Part shown: positions 15,962 through 24,020 of the stretch, piece by piece
How positions within the stretch are numbered: position 1 is the stretch's first letter
How the letters are laid out: each line of letters opens with the position of its first letter
Assembly (NCBI GenBank): GCA_964644605.1
Contig: CAZXWS010000042.1
Location: forward strand, 1-25,991
Direction of reading: 5' to 3'
Source: CAZLAJ01 sp964644605
Lineage (GTDB): Bacteria > Patescibacteriota > Microgenomatia > UBA1406 > GWC2-37-13
Length of the DNA stretch: 25,991 nt
Position numbers and translations under genes: made by a program
Notes under the pieces: model-generated
What the model saw: the letters and a program-made list of their open reading frames with translations, nothing else
What the model was told of the DNA's origin: nothing
Databases searched by the model: none

Positions 15962-17099
15962 ATATTTTTAAGATGTTGTTTGCTTTATTCTCATCAGAAG
16001 AGTATTGCTTCACTAACTCCCTGGCATTAAATTTAAAGTTAGGATTATTTATACAATACTCAATTTTACTCACAAAATCATCAAAATTCTTTGGTATAAA
16101 TCCCGTTTTGTCCATTAATTCGTTAGGATAATGTACTAAATTAGTAGAGATAACATTCGTATTGCACACAAGTGCTTCCACTGGTGCTGTTCCGGTACCT
16201 GCATACTCTATCGTTTTTCTGTTGCCAAAAAAAACGTACACATCAGCTGCTTGGTAATACAAAGGAAGTTCTTCATTTTTTACAATGTTGAGCAGTTTAT
16301 CAGCAGTACTTTTTGCTAATTTTAGTAATGGATCAGCTTTTTGTGCCCCTATGAGAAGCAAATACAGTTGAGGGTATCGGGGTTTTAATAAACGGTATGC
16401 TTCGATGACTTTATCAACACCTTTAGTAGGCGTCATCAGCCCCACATACATCATGATAAATTTATTTTGAGGAATGCCAAGTTTTTTTCGTGCCTCTTTC
16501 TTGTTCCCCGGTATGAACCTTTCATAGTCTACCCCATAATTTTGAAAACTGATTTTTTCTTTTGGAATACCGACAGATTGAGTTAAGTAAGCATACCTTC
16601 TTTTTATATGAATAAAAAAATGACTAACTAGTGGGAAAGTTTTTTTTTCAAGAGATGTCAAAACTAGCTTTTCAAACCAATCAAGCCAATGAGGCTGTCC
16701 GTAGCCATGATATTGAATACTAAAAATATAATCTGGATATTTTCGAATGATAGTATGGATGAGTGAACCTCGTTCACCTTGAAAATTTACAATCGTATTT
16801 TTTTTATCGTAGTTTTGAAGTTCATGTATGAGATCTGGGCAGCTGATGATACCGTAAAATGATTCTAAAAGACCCCACACTGTTTTCGCCGGAAAAAGTT
16901 TAAACGTTATTCCTTCTTTTTTAAATGTTTGAACCTCCGTAATGCCTCTCACGCCATACCATACTTCACAGTTTATATGTTTTGAATACTTCAGCAGACT
17001 TCGTGCCTGTCGAGTCGCCCAATTCCCATTAACGTGATAGGTAAGGTTCTCATCATTAACTAATGTATGACATAGTATTTGTATAACAGTTATTTTCAT
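15924..17099 (-). CDS. GT4-family (GT-B) glycosyltransferase
   Basis: A 391-residue cytoplasmic glycosyltransferase of the retaining GT-B fold. The N-terminal acceptor domain (about 1-180) contains VNGNWATRQARSLL, equivalent to the glycine-rich loop. The C-terminal donor domain (about 185-391) has NYGVDYERFIPG (187-198), YVGLMTPTKGVDKVIEAY (218-235) and a donor-binding block GTGTAPVEAL (301-310) ending in the Glu that contacts the nucleotide ribose. The usual E-x7-E spacing is altered: the upstream Glu is at 298, ten residues before E308. It probably adds one sugar to the growing lipid-linked oligosaccharide. The start overlaps the stop of the methyltransferase gene by 4 bases (ATGA), so the two are translationally coupled. 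Confidence 0.82.
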   Translation of the reverse strand: MKITVIQILCHTLVNDENLTYHVNGNWATRQARSLLKYSKHINCEVWYGVRGITEVQTFKKEGITFKLFPAKTVWGLLESFYGIISCPDLIHELQNYDKKNTIVNFQGERGSLIHTIIRKYPDYIFSIQYHGYGQPHWLDWFEKLVLTSLEKKTFPLVSHFFIHIKRRYAYLTQSVGIPKEKISFQNYGVDYERFIPGNKKEARKKLGIPQNKFIMMYVGLMTPTKGVDKVIEAYRLLKPRYPQLYLLLIGAQKADPLLKLAKSTADKLLNIVKNEELPLYYQAADVYVFFGNRKTIEYAGTGTAPVEALVCNTNVISTNLVHYPNELMDKTGFIPKNFDDFVSKIEYCINNPNFKFNARELVKQYSSDENKANNILKIYDNLVKKKGITN

Positions 17100-17908
17100 T
17101 TCTTCTGTCTTTGTAAAATAATATAGAAACTTGGAAGAAGAAAAGAAAAAAGATTTCCTAATTTGTATATGCTAATTACGAGAAACGGAACAGAGCGAAG
17201 ACTACCAAGTTGGCTTTGAATATTTTGGCGAGTAATGGGTGAATATTTCAACTTTGTTACCTTAAATCCATAGTTCTTAAATTTTTTTGTAAGTTCTCGC
17301 GGTGTAGTCAGGTTAACATGGCGTTCCCGTTCCCATTCATTTCTGGCTTTAATTTGTTTTATGGTAGTCTTTCGCATTATGACTGACAGAGTATCTATGA
17401 ATGGTCGTATATACTGTAAGTAATCGTTGTTATCAGTATGTATAACAATTTTTAAGTTTTTATCGTTCCAAGTTAAAAATTTTTTAATAATAATATCAAT
17501 CTCTTCATCATATAAATGTTCTATTACGTCGGCTAAGTAGATTAGTGTTACACCACTCAATGAGGGCAGTTTATTATTAGGGCACGATATAAATGATGTA
17601 TGTTTTAAATCAAGAGATTTTGTTTTGGAAAGAAGCCTCCTATTTTTATTTGCGAGTATTATCGCATCTTTGGAATAGTCTATTCCTAGCACTCTACTTT
17701 TGTATTGTAAAGCGAGCAAAAATGAAAGATCACCATTTCCGCATCCATAATCAATTATAAAATCAGTGGGTTTATTTTTTAGAAGAGTAGCAATATTTCT
17801 GTGCAAAGGCTTGAAATCAGATGGAGACACCTTTTTATGATAGTCAACAGAAGTTAGTTTTGATTCGAAATATTCCTTATCATATTTTTTTACATCGACA
17901 CTTTTCAT
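17096..17908 (-). CDS. Class I SAM-dependent methyltransferase with C-terminal hydrophobic segment
   Basis: A 270-residue protein with a clear Rossmann-type methyltransferase core: motif I IDYGCGNGDLS (52-62), the acidic end of strand 2 GIDYSKDAI (75-83), and motif IV ADVIEHLYDEE (126-136). These bind S-adenosylmethionine. The C-terminus (about 238-263, FLVISIYKLGNLFSFLLPSF) is hydrophobic and may attach the enzyme to the inner face of the membrane, near a lipid-linked substrate. In this setting it most likely O-methylates a sugar of the glycan, perhaps as a capping step, but ubiquinone-type or other small-molecule targets cannot be excluded. The gene overlaps the GT4 gene by 4 bases downstream and lies 15 bases after the pseudo-methyltransferase/GT2 fusion gene. 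Confidence 0.78.
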   Translation of the reverse strand: MKSVDVKKYDKEYFESKLTSVDYHKKVSPSDFKPLHRNIATLLKNKPTDFIIDYGCGNGDLSFLLALQYKSRVLGIDYSKDAIILANKNRRLLSKTKSLDLKHTSFISCPNNKLPSLSGVTLIYLADVIEHLYDEEIDIIIKKFLTWNDKNLKIVIHTDNNDYLQYIRPFIDTLSVIMRKTTIKQIKARNEWERERHVNLTTPRELTKKFKNYGFKVTKLKYSPITRQNIQSQLGSLRSVPFLVISIYKLGNLFSFLLPSFYIILQRQKK

Positions 17909-17923
17909 AGATTTAATATCATA

Positions 17924-19225
17924 CTACTTTATAAAATTTTTTTTCGACAATTTCTGTACCGAGTTGAGAACAAAATTTTGAATTACTCTATGCGCAGCAA
18001 TATGCATGTATAACTGACGAGCAACAATACGTTTCATATTCCCTATTCGTTTCTGTGATAATTTTTGGGAGTTATATGTTACTTGGGGTAAATCACCAAA
18101 TTTATAAATGAGTGTATCGAGCGATGCATAAGGATTACATCTGATAATATGTCCGTTATAGCGCAGGTCATTCGTCACTTTAACATCTTCTGCTCTTCCC
18201 CATAAATATGACTCATCCCAATATACTTTTTGGATATGCCGTTTCTTAACAATATGATGTTGTCCACCTTGACATGCATTTAAATCCCAATCACGAAAAT
18301 CTAAATGTGAGACAAAACTATATTCAATCCCTGGTAATTTTTCATGCAATAACCAATCATTTGTACGAACATCATTAAAATATTGAGCGCACGCAAGATG
18401 TTCAAAACAATTTCCCCATTTTTTCATACCTCTATACCAATCCTTCTTGAGTGCTACCCTATCATGAATAATACATATATTTTCATATGTGGCATTATCG
18501 ACAATAATATTTTTTTTCTTTGTTATCCAGCCTTTGTCATCCCGTTCATTAAACGGTATATACTTTATATTTTTTTCAGCTCTGTCCATGTACCGTCCGC
18601 ATAGAATCACTTCATAATGGGGGATTTTTTGTGCTTTAATTGAATCGATAATTTTTTCTATTAGATCTAGGCGGACGCCGTTCGTAATTATGCCAAACGT
18701 CCATTTATCTATAGAATCCCCTGCTATTTGGGTAAATTTAGTTTTTCTACATACAAACCGTAGGTATCCATTTGGTGATAGAGGGATCGTACTCGTTTTA
18801 AGTGGAACAGGAAGCTTGGTTATTGAGTCAAGATTATTTTTATAGTAATTTTCTTGCAAAGTTATAAATTTTTTAAAAGATTGAGTTGATGTGTTTTTTA
18901 ATTCTAAAGCATTCATTTCTCCATGGAAAATTATGTTGTACTTTTTTTTCCAGAGCCACCACATGGTTTCTTCCAATTTTTTAAAATCGCAGTTTTTATT
19001 AGGCGCATAGTCTATGACTAGGTAACCGTCTTTTTTTATAAGATAAAACCACTCTTTGAGTAGGATCGGCAAAAATTTAGTTTTTTCGACAGAAGATCGG
19101 CTGTAAACAATATCTATTGAATCAATCGGATATTTTGCAGTAGGATGATAGAGCTGATTTAATTCAGCTTTCCAATGCTTAGTATTTTTTAATACTTTTT
19201 TTTCAGAAAGATCAAGTATATTCAT
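17924..19225 (-). CDS. Fusion of a truncated methyltransferase-like region and a GT2-like glycosyltransferase domain
   Basis: I place the start at the ATG at 19225, inside an ATGA overlap with the upstream DUF268 gene, giving 433 residues; the open frame reaches 9 codons further. The N-terminal part (about 1-160) resembles the second half of a SAM methyltransferase: a KYPIDSIDIVYSRSSVEKTK segment, LKEWFYLIKKDGYLVIDY and a final LRFVCRK strand. It has no glycine-rich motif I, so it probably cannot bind SAM alone. The C-terminal part (about 175-395) is GT2-like: WTFGIITNGVRLDLIEKIIDS, a likely metal-binding IHDR (253-256), GGQHHIVKK, then WDESYLWGRAEDVKV with the putative catalytic E-D. One reading is a glycosyltransferase carrying a degenerate methyltransferase half that pairs with the neighbouring methyltransferase or DUF268 protein. 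Confidence 0.6.
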   Translation of the reverse strand: MNILDLSEKKVLKNTKHWKAELNQLYHPTAKYPIDSIDIVYSRSSVEKTKFLPILLKEWFYLIKKDGYLVIDYAPNKNCDFKKLEETMWWLWKKKYNIIFHGEMNALELKNTSTQSFKKFITLQENYYKNNLDSITKLPVPLKTSTIPLSPNGYLRFVCRKTKFTQIAGDSIDKWTFGIITNGVRLDLIEKIIDSIKAQKIPHYEVILCGRYMDRAEKNIKYIPFNERDDKGWITKKKNIIVDNATYENICIIHDRVALKKDWYRGMKKWGNCFEHLACAQYFNDVRTNDWLLHEKLPGIEYSFVSHLDFRDWDLNACQGGQHHIVKKRHIQKVYWDESYLWGRAEDVKVTNDLRYNGHIIRCNPYASLDTLIYKFGDLPQVTYNSQKLSQKRIGNMKRIVARQLYMHIAAHRVIQNFVLNSVQKLSKKNFIK

Positions 19226-19998
19226 TGTCTTGCGAAGATAAATAATCCGCATCCATAATTGAGATTCGTATATTTTTCCGGTCGAGTGTTTTCTATAAAT
19301 TTACTGTTATCATCTACTACCGAGAATGAAATTAACCTGAGGTCTTTAAAAAATGAAATAATCGTCATTGGGCTGAATATTCGGTGCGCATTAAAACAAA
19401 CTTTCTCTTTTCCTATTGGTACCGAAATATAAAGCTTTCCGTTCTTTGCTAATATCCGCGAGAGTTCTTTACATGCTTGGTGTGTACCCTGAGGGTTTAT
19501 TTCTCCTCCATACCTACCCAGCCCTACGTGTTCTATTGAATGGAGGCTGGACAGTGAGCGAACAGAGCGGTCTTTAAATGGCATATGCAGCATATCTCCT
19601 CGCTTTATTTTTAAATTTTTTAACGATGTTTTGATCGGACGTAAATCTATAAATGTTGTCGGGACTATTTTTGAAAGATATCCACTCAGTTCATATGTTG
19701 AAGCCACATCAACATGCTCTCTCGGTTTTGCCTCAAGTACTTTTTCAAACACCCACAGCTGCTGATAGTAGTAGTGCGCATCGAAAGGAGTATAAGAAAC
19801 TTTCTCGTCCAGAACTGGATAGAGGTTGGTACTTAGTAACTGGGTCGAAGGGTCGAGGACTTTATATTGGATTAAATCTCGTATAAACCAGGGATATCCT
19901 ATTAGGCCTGTATATAATTTAACTGGGTCAATAATTGGATTAACAAGTCGGTAGATGAAATAGAGGAAGTTATCCCGCCGATTTTTAAAAATTTTCAT
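19222..19998 (-). CDS. DUF268-family methyltransferase-like protein
   Basis: A 258-residue protein matching the DUF268 pattern. LHSIEHVGLGRYGGEINPQG (152-171) and the C-terminal NYGCGLFIFAR (247-257) are the family hallmarks. A HVDVAS segment (95-100) stands where methyltransferases have motif I but lacks its glycines. GDMLHMPFKD (134-143) and LAKNGKLYISVP (183-194) complete a degenerate methyltransferase-like fold. DUF268 genes occur in surface-polysaccharide clusters; their reaction is not established to my knowledge. The last bases overlap the start of the fusion gene (ATGA), and a 43-base gap separates it from the upstream GT2. That gap holds a minus-strand TATAGT that could be a weak internal -10. 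Confidence 0.72.
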   Translation of the reverse strand: MKIFKNRRDNFLYFIYRLVNPIIDPVKLYTGLIGYPWFIRDLIQYKVLDPSTQLLSTNLYPVLDEKVSYTPFDAHYYYQQLWVFEKVLEAKPREHVDVASTYELSGYLSKIVPTTFIDLRPIKTSLKNLKIKRGDMLHMPFKDRSVRSLSSLHSIEHVGLGRYGGEINPQGTHQACKELSRILAKNGKLYISVPIGKEKVCFNAHRIFSPMTIISFFKDLRLISFSVVDDNSKFIENTRPEKYTNLNYGCGLFIFARQ

Positions 19999-20012
19999 TA
20001 CCTAGAAAGATT

Positions 20013-20018
20013 ACTATA
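20013..20018 (-). promoter_or_regulatory. Possible internal -10 element (weak)
   Basis: Minus-strand TATAGT sits 14 bases before the DUF268 start codon, in one of the two largest gaps of the 14-gene series (43 bases). No good -35 lies 17 bases upstream; a TTGCAA is only 12 bases away. An AGGTA directly precedes the ATG. It may allow partial independent expression of the downstream genes, with low certainty. Confidence 0.22.
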
Positions 20019-20041
20019 CGCTGTTTATATTTGCAAGAGTT

Positions 20042-21040
20042 CTACTGAAATTTTGGAAAACCTAAATTTTTGAACGCGATCAGTTTTGAGTAAGACCAAT
20101 ATACTCGTTTCAGTATCTCTGAATCCGACACTGTTCTTTCTCTTTGGACTTTTTCTCTATATTGTAGTGTGCTTTTTATATGGGCGATGTTCCACCAATA
20201 CGCATCCAAGTAGCACTTAACCGCTTTAAATTTTCCTAGTATAGCAAGTACAATCATTTCAAGAGTATGAATAATAATGAGCATAGCTAGTAAGGGTATA
20301 CCTAGAGGAAATGAGTAGTTTTTTATTATGTTACGTATAATATTTTTTTCATTCAGATACCGGCGGAAATAGCTTGTCACATATTGTTGATTTTTTACTA
20401 CTCCTCCGGTTACTGTGGCTCCACCATAGTGCAACAGTTTAGCATCCCAACATGTTACAATACTGTATCCCATCAGTTGTGCTCGCCACGATAAGTCTAC
20501 ATCTTCCTGAAAAATAAAAAGTTCTTCATCGAACATCCCAATGGTGGTAAAATCTTTATGTTTAATGAATATCGCAGCTCCATCCACGTAAAATGGGCGG
20601 TTTTTTCGAGGATTCTCTCTTCCATATGGATACCCAAAGATATCCATACCGATATTAGCATAGCCGTTGTCATTTTTTTTCCAAGGTCTTATTTGCACAG
20701 GGGAGATAATTGAGTTTGGTTCGTAACAATTGATAAGATTTTCTATTGTGTTTGGATATAATTCTGTGTCATTATTGAGGAAAAAGAGAAATTCGCCTTT
20801 TGCATATTCTGCTCCAATATTATTTGCTTTTGCATAGCCAAAATTATCAGGATTGGCTATTAACTTTATGTCTTTTTGTTTTTTTAAGTACTCGATACTG
20901 CCATCATTTGAATGGTTATCTGTCACTATAATTTCAATATTTTTGTAGGTTTGTTTTTTAATAGTTGGTATGCATTTCTTAAGCCATGCCAGCCCATTAT
21001 AATTAAGTACGATAATGCTTACTTTAGGTTTGGCTGTCAT
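20042..21040 (-). CDS. GT2 glycosyltransferase (rhamnosyltransferase-like)
   Basis: A 332-residue GT-A enzyme. Motifs in order are VSIIVLNYNG (7-16), TDNHSNDGS (40-48), NFGYAKANNIG (66-76), metal-binding NNDTE (89-93), DGAAIFIK (153-160), and FDEELFIFQEDVDLSWR (170-186) with the likely catalytic base at E179/D180. The order and wording are those of the WbbL/rhamnosyltransferase branch of GT2. A hydrophobic C-terminal region (about 246-272) may bind the membrane, where the lipid-linked acceptor resides. It probably adds one sugar (rhamnose or another deoxysugar) on the cytoplasmic side. The gene lies 10 bases (14 if the epimerase stop is counted differently) after the upstream epimerase gene and belongs to the same minus-strand series. 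Donor identity is not shown by sequence alone. Confidence 0.83.
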   Translation of the reverse strand: MTAKPKVSIIVLNYNGLAWLKKCIPTIKKQTYKNIEIIVTDNHSNDGSIEYLKKQKDIKLIANPDNFGYAKANNIGAEYAKGEFLFFLNNDTELYPNTIENLINCYEPNSIISPVQIRPWKKNDNGYANIGMDIFGYPYGRENPRKNRPFYVDGAAIFIKHKDFTTIGMFDEELFIFQEDVDLSWRAQLMGYSIVTCWDAKLLHYGGATVTGGVVKNQQYVTSYFRRYLNEKNIIRNIIKNYSFPLGIPLLAMLIIIHTLEMIVLAILGKFKAVKCYLDAYWWNIAHIKSTLQYREKVQRERTVSDSEILKRVYWSYSKLIAFKNLGFPKFQ

Positions 21041-21050
21041 AAATAGTCAG

Positions 21051-22055
21051 TTATACTAATTTTTGCCAGCTTGGTGGCATATTTTTAAGAATCTCTATAT
21101 TCTTAAATTTTTTACCATGCATCGGTCCTACTTTTTTGGACCATGATATCATTTTTTTAATACCGGTCTCTAAATCAGTATGCTTTTTAATTTTGAATAT
21201 TTTTTTCACTTTTGTATGATCAGAATATGCATGAGCAACTTCTTTTCTTGCTGGTAAATATTCTATCTTTATATCAGTACCCATTGCTTTTGCAATGTAC
21301 TTAGTTAGTTCATTCACAGTATAAGGTTTATCGGCTCCGATATTAAATACCTGATTTTTTGCTTTTTCTATTTCAACCGCAGCAGCAATATACGGTGCGA
21401 CATCATCGATATAACTAAATGCGCGTGTTTGAGTACCATCACCAAAAATTGTCATGGGTTTTCCCTGCATGATGTTGTTAATGAATATACCTAAAACATT
21501 TCTATAAGGGTCACCATGATTCTGTCGTTCACCATATACGTTATGCGGCCGGAAAATTGTGTAGTTTAGTCCAAACATTCGGTGGGCAGCTTGTAGGTCA
21601 AGCTCAACCGCGTACTTTGCGATTCCATATGGGTCTTCGGGCATTGGCGTCAAGTTTTCTCGCATAGGGGTTTGATTGGGTCCATATACAGCTATGCTTG
21701 AGGTGAACACAAAATGCTCTACATTGTGTAATACGGCTCGGTTAATTAAGTGAATAGAACTCAGAAGGTTATTGGTGTAGTTGAATTTTCGTATAAAGTG
21801 ACTTAATCCTTCAGCCGCATATGCTGCAAGATGGTAGACGTAACTAAATTTATATTTTTTGAATACTTCGTTGAGAATTTTTTCATCAGTAGTTGATCCT
21901 TTGTAAAATATTGCTTTTTTATTAACATTGTACTCAAATCCTCCGCTGAGATCGTCAAGTACAATTACTTTGTGGCCCATTTTTAATAAATGATCTGCGA
22001 CATGAGATCCAATAAATCCAGCGCCTCCGGTTACCAAACTGACTTTTTTACTCAT
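21051..22055 (-). CDS. NAD-dependent nucleotide-sugar epimerase/dehydratase (GalE-like)
   Basis: An extended short-chain dehydrogenase. I prefer the ATG at 22055 (334 residues) because AGGTGAT lies 7 bases upstream, a rare clear ribosome site here; a GTG at 22067 would add four codons and overlap that site. Motifs are LVTGGAGFIGSH (NAD binding, about 7-18), HLAAYAAEGLSHF, TSSIAVYG (118-125), the catalytic YGIAK (143-147), and FRPHNVYGERQNHGDPYRN with DGTQTRAFSYIDDVA. These are typical of UDP-glucose 4-epimerase-like enzymes, which interconvert UDP-hexoses at C4, or of related dehydratases. The distinctive AAEGLSHF segment marks a subfamily whose substrate I cannot name. It is followed by the GT2 gene 10 bases downstream and preceded by the second epimerase gene about 40 bases upstream. 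Confidence 0.8.
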   Translation of the reverse strand: MSKKVSLVTGGAGFIGSHVADHLLKMGHKVIVLDDLSGGFEYNVNKKAIFYKGSTTDEKILNEVFKKYKFSYVYHLAAYAAEGLSHFIRKFNYTNNLLSSIHLINRAVLHNVEHFVFTSSIAVYGPNQTPMRENLTPMPEDPYGIAKYAVELDLQAAHRMFGLNYTIFRPHNVYGERQNHGDPYRNVLGIFINNIMQGKPMTIFGDGTQTRAFSYIDDVAPYIAAAVEIEKAKNQVFNIGADKPYTVNELTKYIAKAMGTDIKIEYLPARKEVAHAYSDHTKVKKIFKIKKHTDLETGIKKMISWSKKVGPMHGKKFKNIEILKNMPPSWQKLV

Positions 22056-22062
22056 AATTTTA

Positions 22063-22069
22063 ATCACCT
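22063..22069 (-). promoter_or_regulatory. Shine-Dalgarno site deciding the epimerase start
   Basis: Minus-strand AGGTGAT ends 7 bases before the ATG at 22055. It is one of the few good ribosome-binding motifs in the window and argues for that ATG over the overlapping GTG at 22067. Confidence 0.5.
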
Positions 22070-22095
22070 AATATTAGGGCTTTGTCCTTTGTCTG

Positions 22096-23037
22096 TCAAT
22101 AGTTGAGATTACGTTGATACCAATCCACCGTCATATTAAGACCATTCGATAGAGATGTAGTGGGACTCCAACCTAATTTTTGTTGAATTTTTGTAATATC
22201 TGCGGCGTTCCCCGATATTTCTTGTACTGTTTGTTCACCGATTTGTAATAAAGATCCATTTGTATGCAACGCATACAATATTAATTCCGCGACTTCACGC
22301 ACAGTTGTTGCAGTCCCAGAGCCTAGGTTAAATGCTTCACCATTAACAAGTTCTGGTTGCGCGGTTAACAGCATTCTTATTGCAGTTGTCACATCGTCAA
22401 TATAAATCCAGTCTCGTAACTGTAAACCACCATTATTGAGCGTAATCGGTTCCCCTTGCAGTAATTTAGTAATAAATAGCGGAATCATTTGAGGGGGGCG
22501 TTGAAGAGGTCCATAAATATTGAAGGGCCGTATTACTGTTACCGGGAAATGATCATCAGTATTATGAGATAATATCAGTTCTTCTGCTCGCAATTTAGAT
22601 ATACCATAGTCATTTACGGGATTTAGAGGATGTTCTTCGTTCATTGTGAGCTCTGGGTTTAAGTTTCCATACACTGCCGCTGACGAAACAAAAATCAATC
22701 GTTTTACTCCTTGCTGTTCAGCTGCATCCAGGACTATTTTTGTACCTTCAACATTAATTCGATATAGATCTTCACCGGGCCGTAATAGAGCAGCAGTATG
22801 AATGACAGCTTCAATACTTTCAAAGGCAGCGAGCAGTGTTTCTTTATCTGTTACATCACCTTCCAAAAAATGTACTCTTCCTGCGTCTTTTCCTTCTACT
22901 ATATACGTATGGGCTGTATTATTATTGGAACGGTTATAGATTGTAATATCGGCGTCTGTGTTATTTAATAGATCTTTCGCCATGTTTGCGCCGAGAAATC
23001 CATACCCTCCCGTAATTAGAATTCTTTCAGTACTCAT
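22096..23037 (-). CDS. NAD-dependent epimerase/dehydratase (second, distinct)
   Basis: A 313-residue extended short-chain dehydrogenase with ILITGGYGFLGANM (6-19), a GDVTD acid after strand 3, VSSAAVYG (117-124), the catalytic YGISK (144-148), RPFNIYGPLQRP and LRDWIYIDDV. It acts on a nucleotide-linked sugar in the cytoplasm, either as a 4-epimerase, a 4,6-dehydratase or a 4-reductase. The 4-reductase option matters because gmd is present in the window but no recognisable GDP-4-keto-6-deoxymannose reductase (Rmd or Fcl) is. The sequence does not let me decide. Codon use looks a little richer in G+C than the flanking genes, by eye. It lies 8 bases after the polyprenyl-phosphate GT2 gene, as second gene of the minus-strand series. 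Confidence 0.78.
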   Translation of the reverse strand: MSTERILITGGYGFLGANMAKDLLNNTDADITIYNRSNNNTAHTYIVEGKDAGRVHFLEGDVTDKETLLAAFESIEAVIHTAALLRPGEDLYRINVEGTKIVLDAAEQQGVKRLIFVSSAAVYGNLNPELTMNEEHPLNPVNDYGISKLRAEELILSHNTDDHFPVTVIRPFNIYGPLQRPPQMIPLFITKLLQGEPITLNNGGLQLRDWIYIDDVTTAIRMLLTAQPELVNGEAFNLGSGTATTVREVAELILYALHTNGSLLQIGEQTVQEISGNAADITKIQQKLGWSPTTSLSNGLNMTVDWYQRNLNY

Positions 23038-23045
23038 TTTTGGGA

Positions 23046-23978
23046 TCAGTGTTTATATTTAATTCCTACTAGTGATTCAATGATATATTGAGGTCGCTGT
23101 TTAATTTCATCATAGATTCTGCGTACATACTCCCCTACTATTCCGAATGAAAAAAGTTGGAGGCCGCCTATAAAAAGCACTAGAATTATTGTAGTAGCAA
23201 AACCAGGAACAAGAGTATTGGTAAAAAAACGAAGATAAAAAACAATCAATATACCGATGAATGAAAATGCAAGTGATATTAAGCCAAAGGCGAACATAAG
23301 TTGAAGTGGTACGTAGGAAAAAGAAAAGAGTCCATCAAATGCAAGTTTCATGAGTTTGGTATATGTGTATTTACTATTTCCAGCGTATCGAGCGGCTCGT
23401 TCATACTCTATTCCTATACTTTTAAATCCAACCCAGCTTCTAATGCCCCGGATAAATCGATTTCTTTCGGGCAGTGAGTTAATTGCACGGACAACTCTAC
23501 TATTCATGACACAAAAATCTCCGCTATCTAAAGGTATATCAGTCGTTGAAATAAATTTTAATAAGCGATAAAATGTACTATACAAAAAACGTTTTACAAT
23601 ATGCTCTTTTCGTTTCCTGCGAATGGCATACACTGTATCATAGCCTTCTTCAAGTTTATTAAAAAATTCAGGTAAAACCTCTGGAGGATCTTGCAAATCG
23701 GCATCAAGTATTGCAACATATTTCCCTTGAGCAAATTGTAACCCAGCAGTAACTGCTGTTTGGTGCCCGAAGTTTCTTGAGAAGTTAATAATTTTTACTG
23801 TTTTATCTTGTCTGTGTAATTTTTGTAATTGGATGAATGAAGTATCTCTGGATCCATCATTGATGAATATGAATTCATGTGTGTTTCTTAGTTTTCTGAG
23901 GACATTTTTAGTTCTTTTGTAAATTTGAAAAATATTCTGTGCTTCGTTGTATACTGGTAAAATTATAGAATATTTCAC
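23046..23978 (-). CDS. Polyprenyl-phosphate glycosyltransferase, GtrB/ArnC/DPM1-like GT2
   Basis: I start it at GTG 23978 (310 residues, MKYSIILPVYNEAQN), because that is where the family domain begins; an in-frame ATG at 24050 would add 24 unrelated residues and overlap the divergent gene. Motifs are SIILPVYNE (4-12), INDGSRD (39-45), SRNFGHQTAVTAG (67-79), DADLQDPPE (92-100), ERNRFIRG (171-178) and RYAGNSKYTYTKL (197-209). Two C-terminal helices (about 222-250 and 259-281) and the GEYVRRIYDEIKQRPQYII ending are diagnostic. Such enzymes transfer a hexose from a nucleotide sugar to polyprenyl phosphate at the inner face, supplying donors for GT-C enzymes, of which this window has six. It is the first gene of the 14-gene minus-strand series. 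A minus-strand TATAAT lies 13 bases upstream. Confidence 0.88.
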   Translation of the reverse strand: MKYSIILPVYNEAQNIFQIYKRTKNVLRKLRNTHEFIFINDGSRDTSFIQLQKLHRQDKTVKIINFSRNFGHQTAVTAGLQFAQGKYVAILDADLQDPPEVLPEFFNKLEEGYDTVYAIRRKRKEHIVKRFLYSTFYRLLKFISTTDIPLDSGDFCVMNSRVVRAINSLPERNRFIRGIRSWVGFKSIGIEYERAARYAGNSKYTYTKLMKLAFDGLFSFSYVPLQLMFAFGLISLAFSFIGILIVFYLRFFTNTLVPGFATTIILVLFIGGLQLFSFGIVGEYVRRIYDEIKQRPQYIIESLVGIKYKH

Positions 23979-23991
23979 ACATTGTAATTTT

Positions 23992-23999
23992 ATTATAAT
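23992..23999. promoter_or_regulatory. Shared palindromic -10 element of a divergent promoter
   Basis: ATTATAAT reads as TATAAT on the plus strand (23994-23999) and as TATAAT on the minus strand (23992-23997). It lies between the divergent starts at 23978 (-) and 24021 (+). Predicted leaders are about 7 bases toward the minus-strand operon and about 15 bases toward the plus-strand gene. -35 hexamers on either side are poor matches, and no Shine-Dalgarno motif precedes either start. Confidence 0.5.
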
Positions 24000-24020
24000 G
24001 TGATTAGTATATATCACAGA

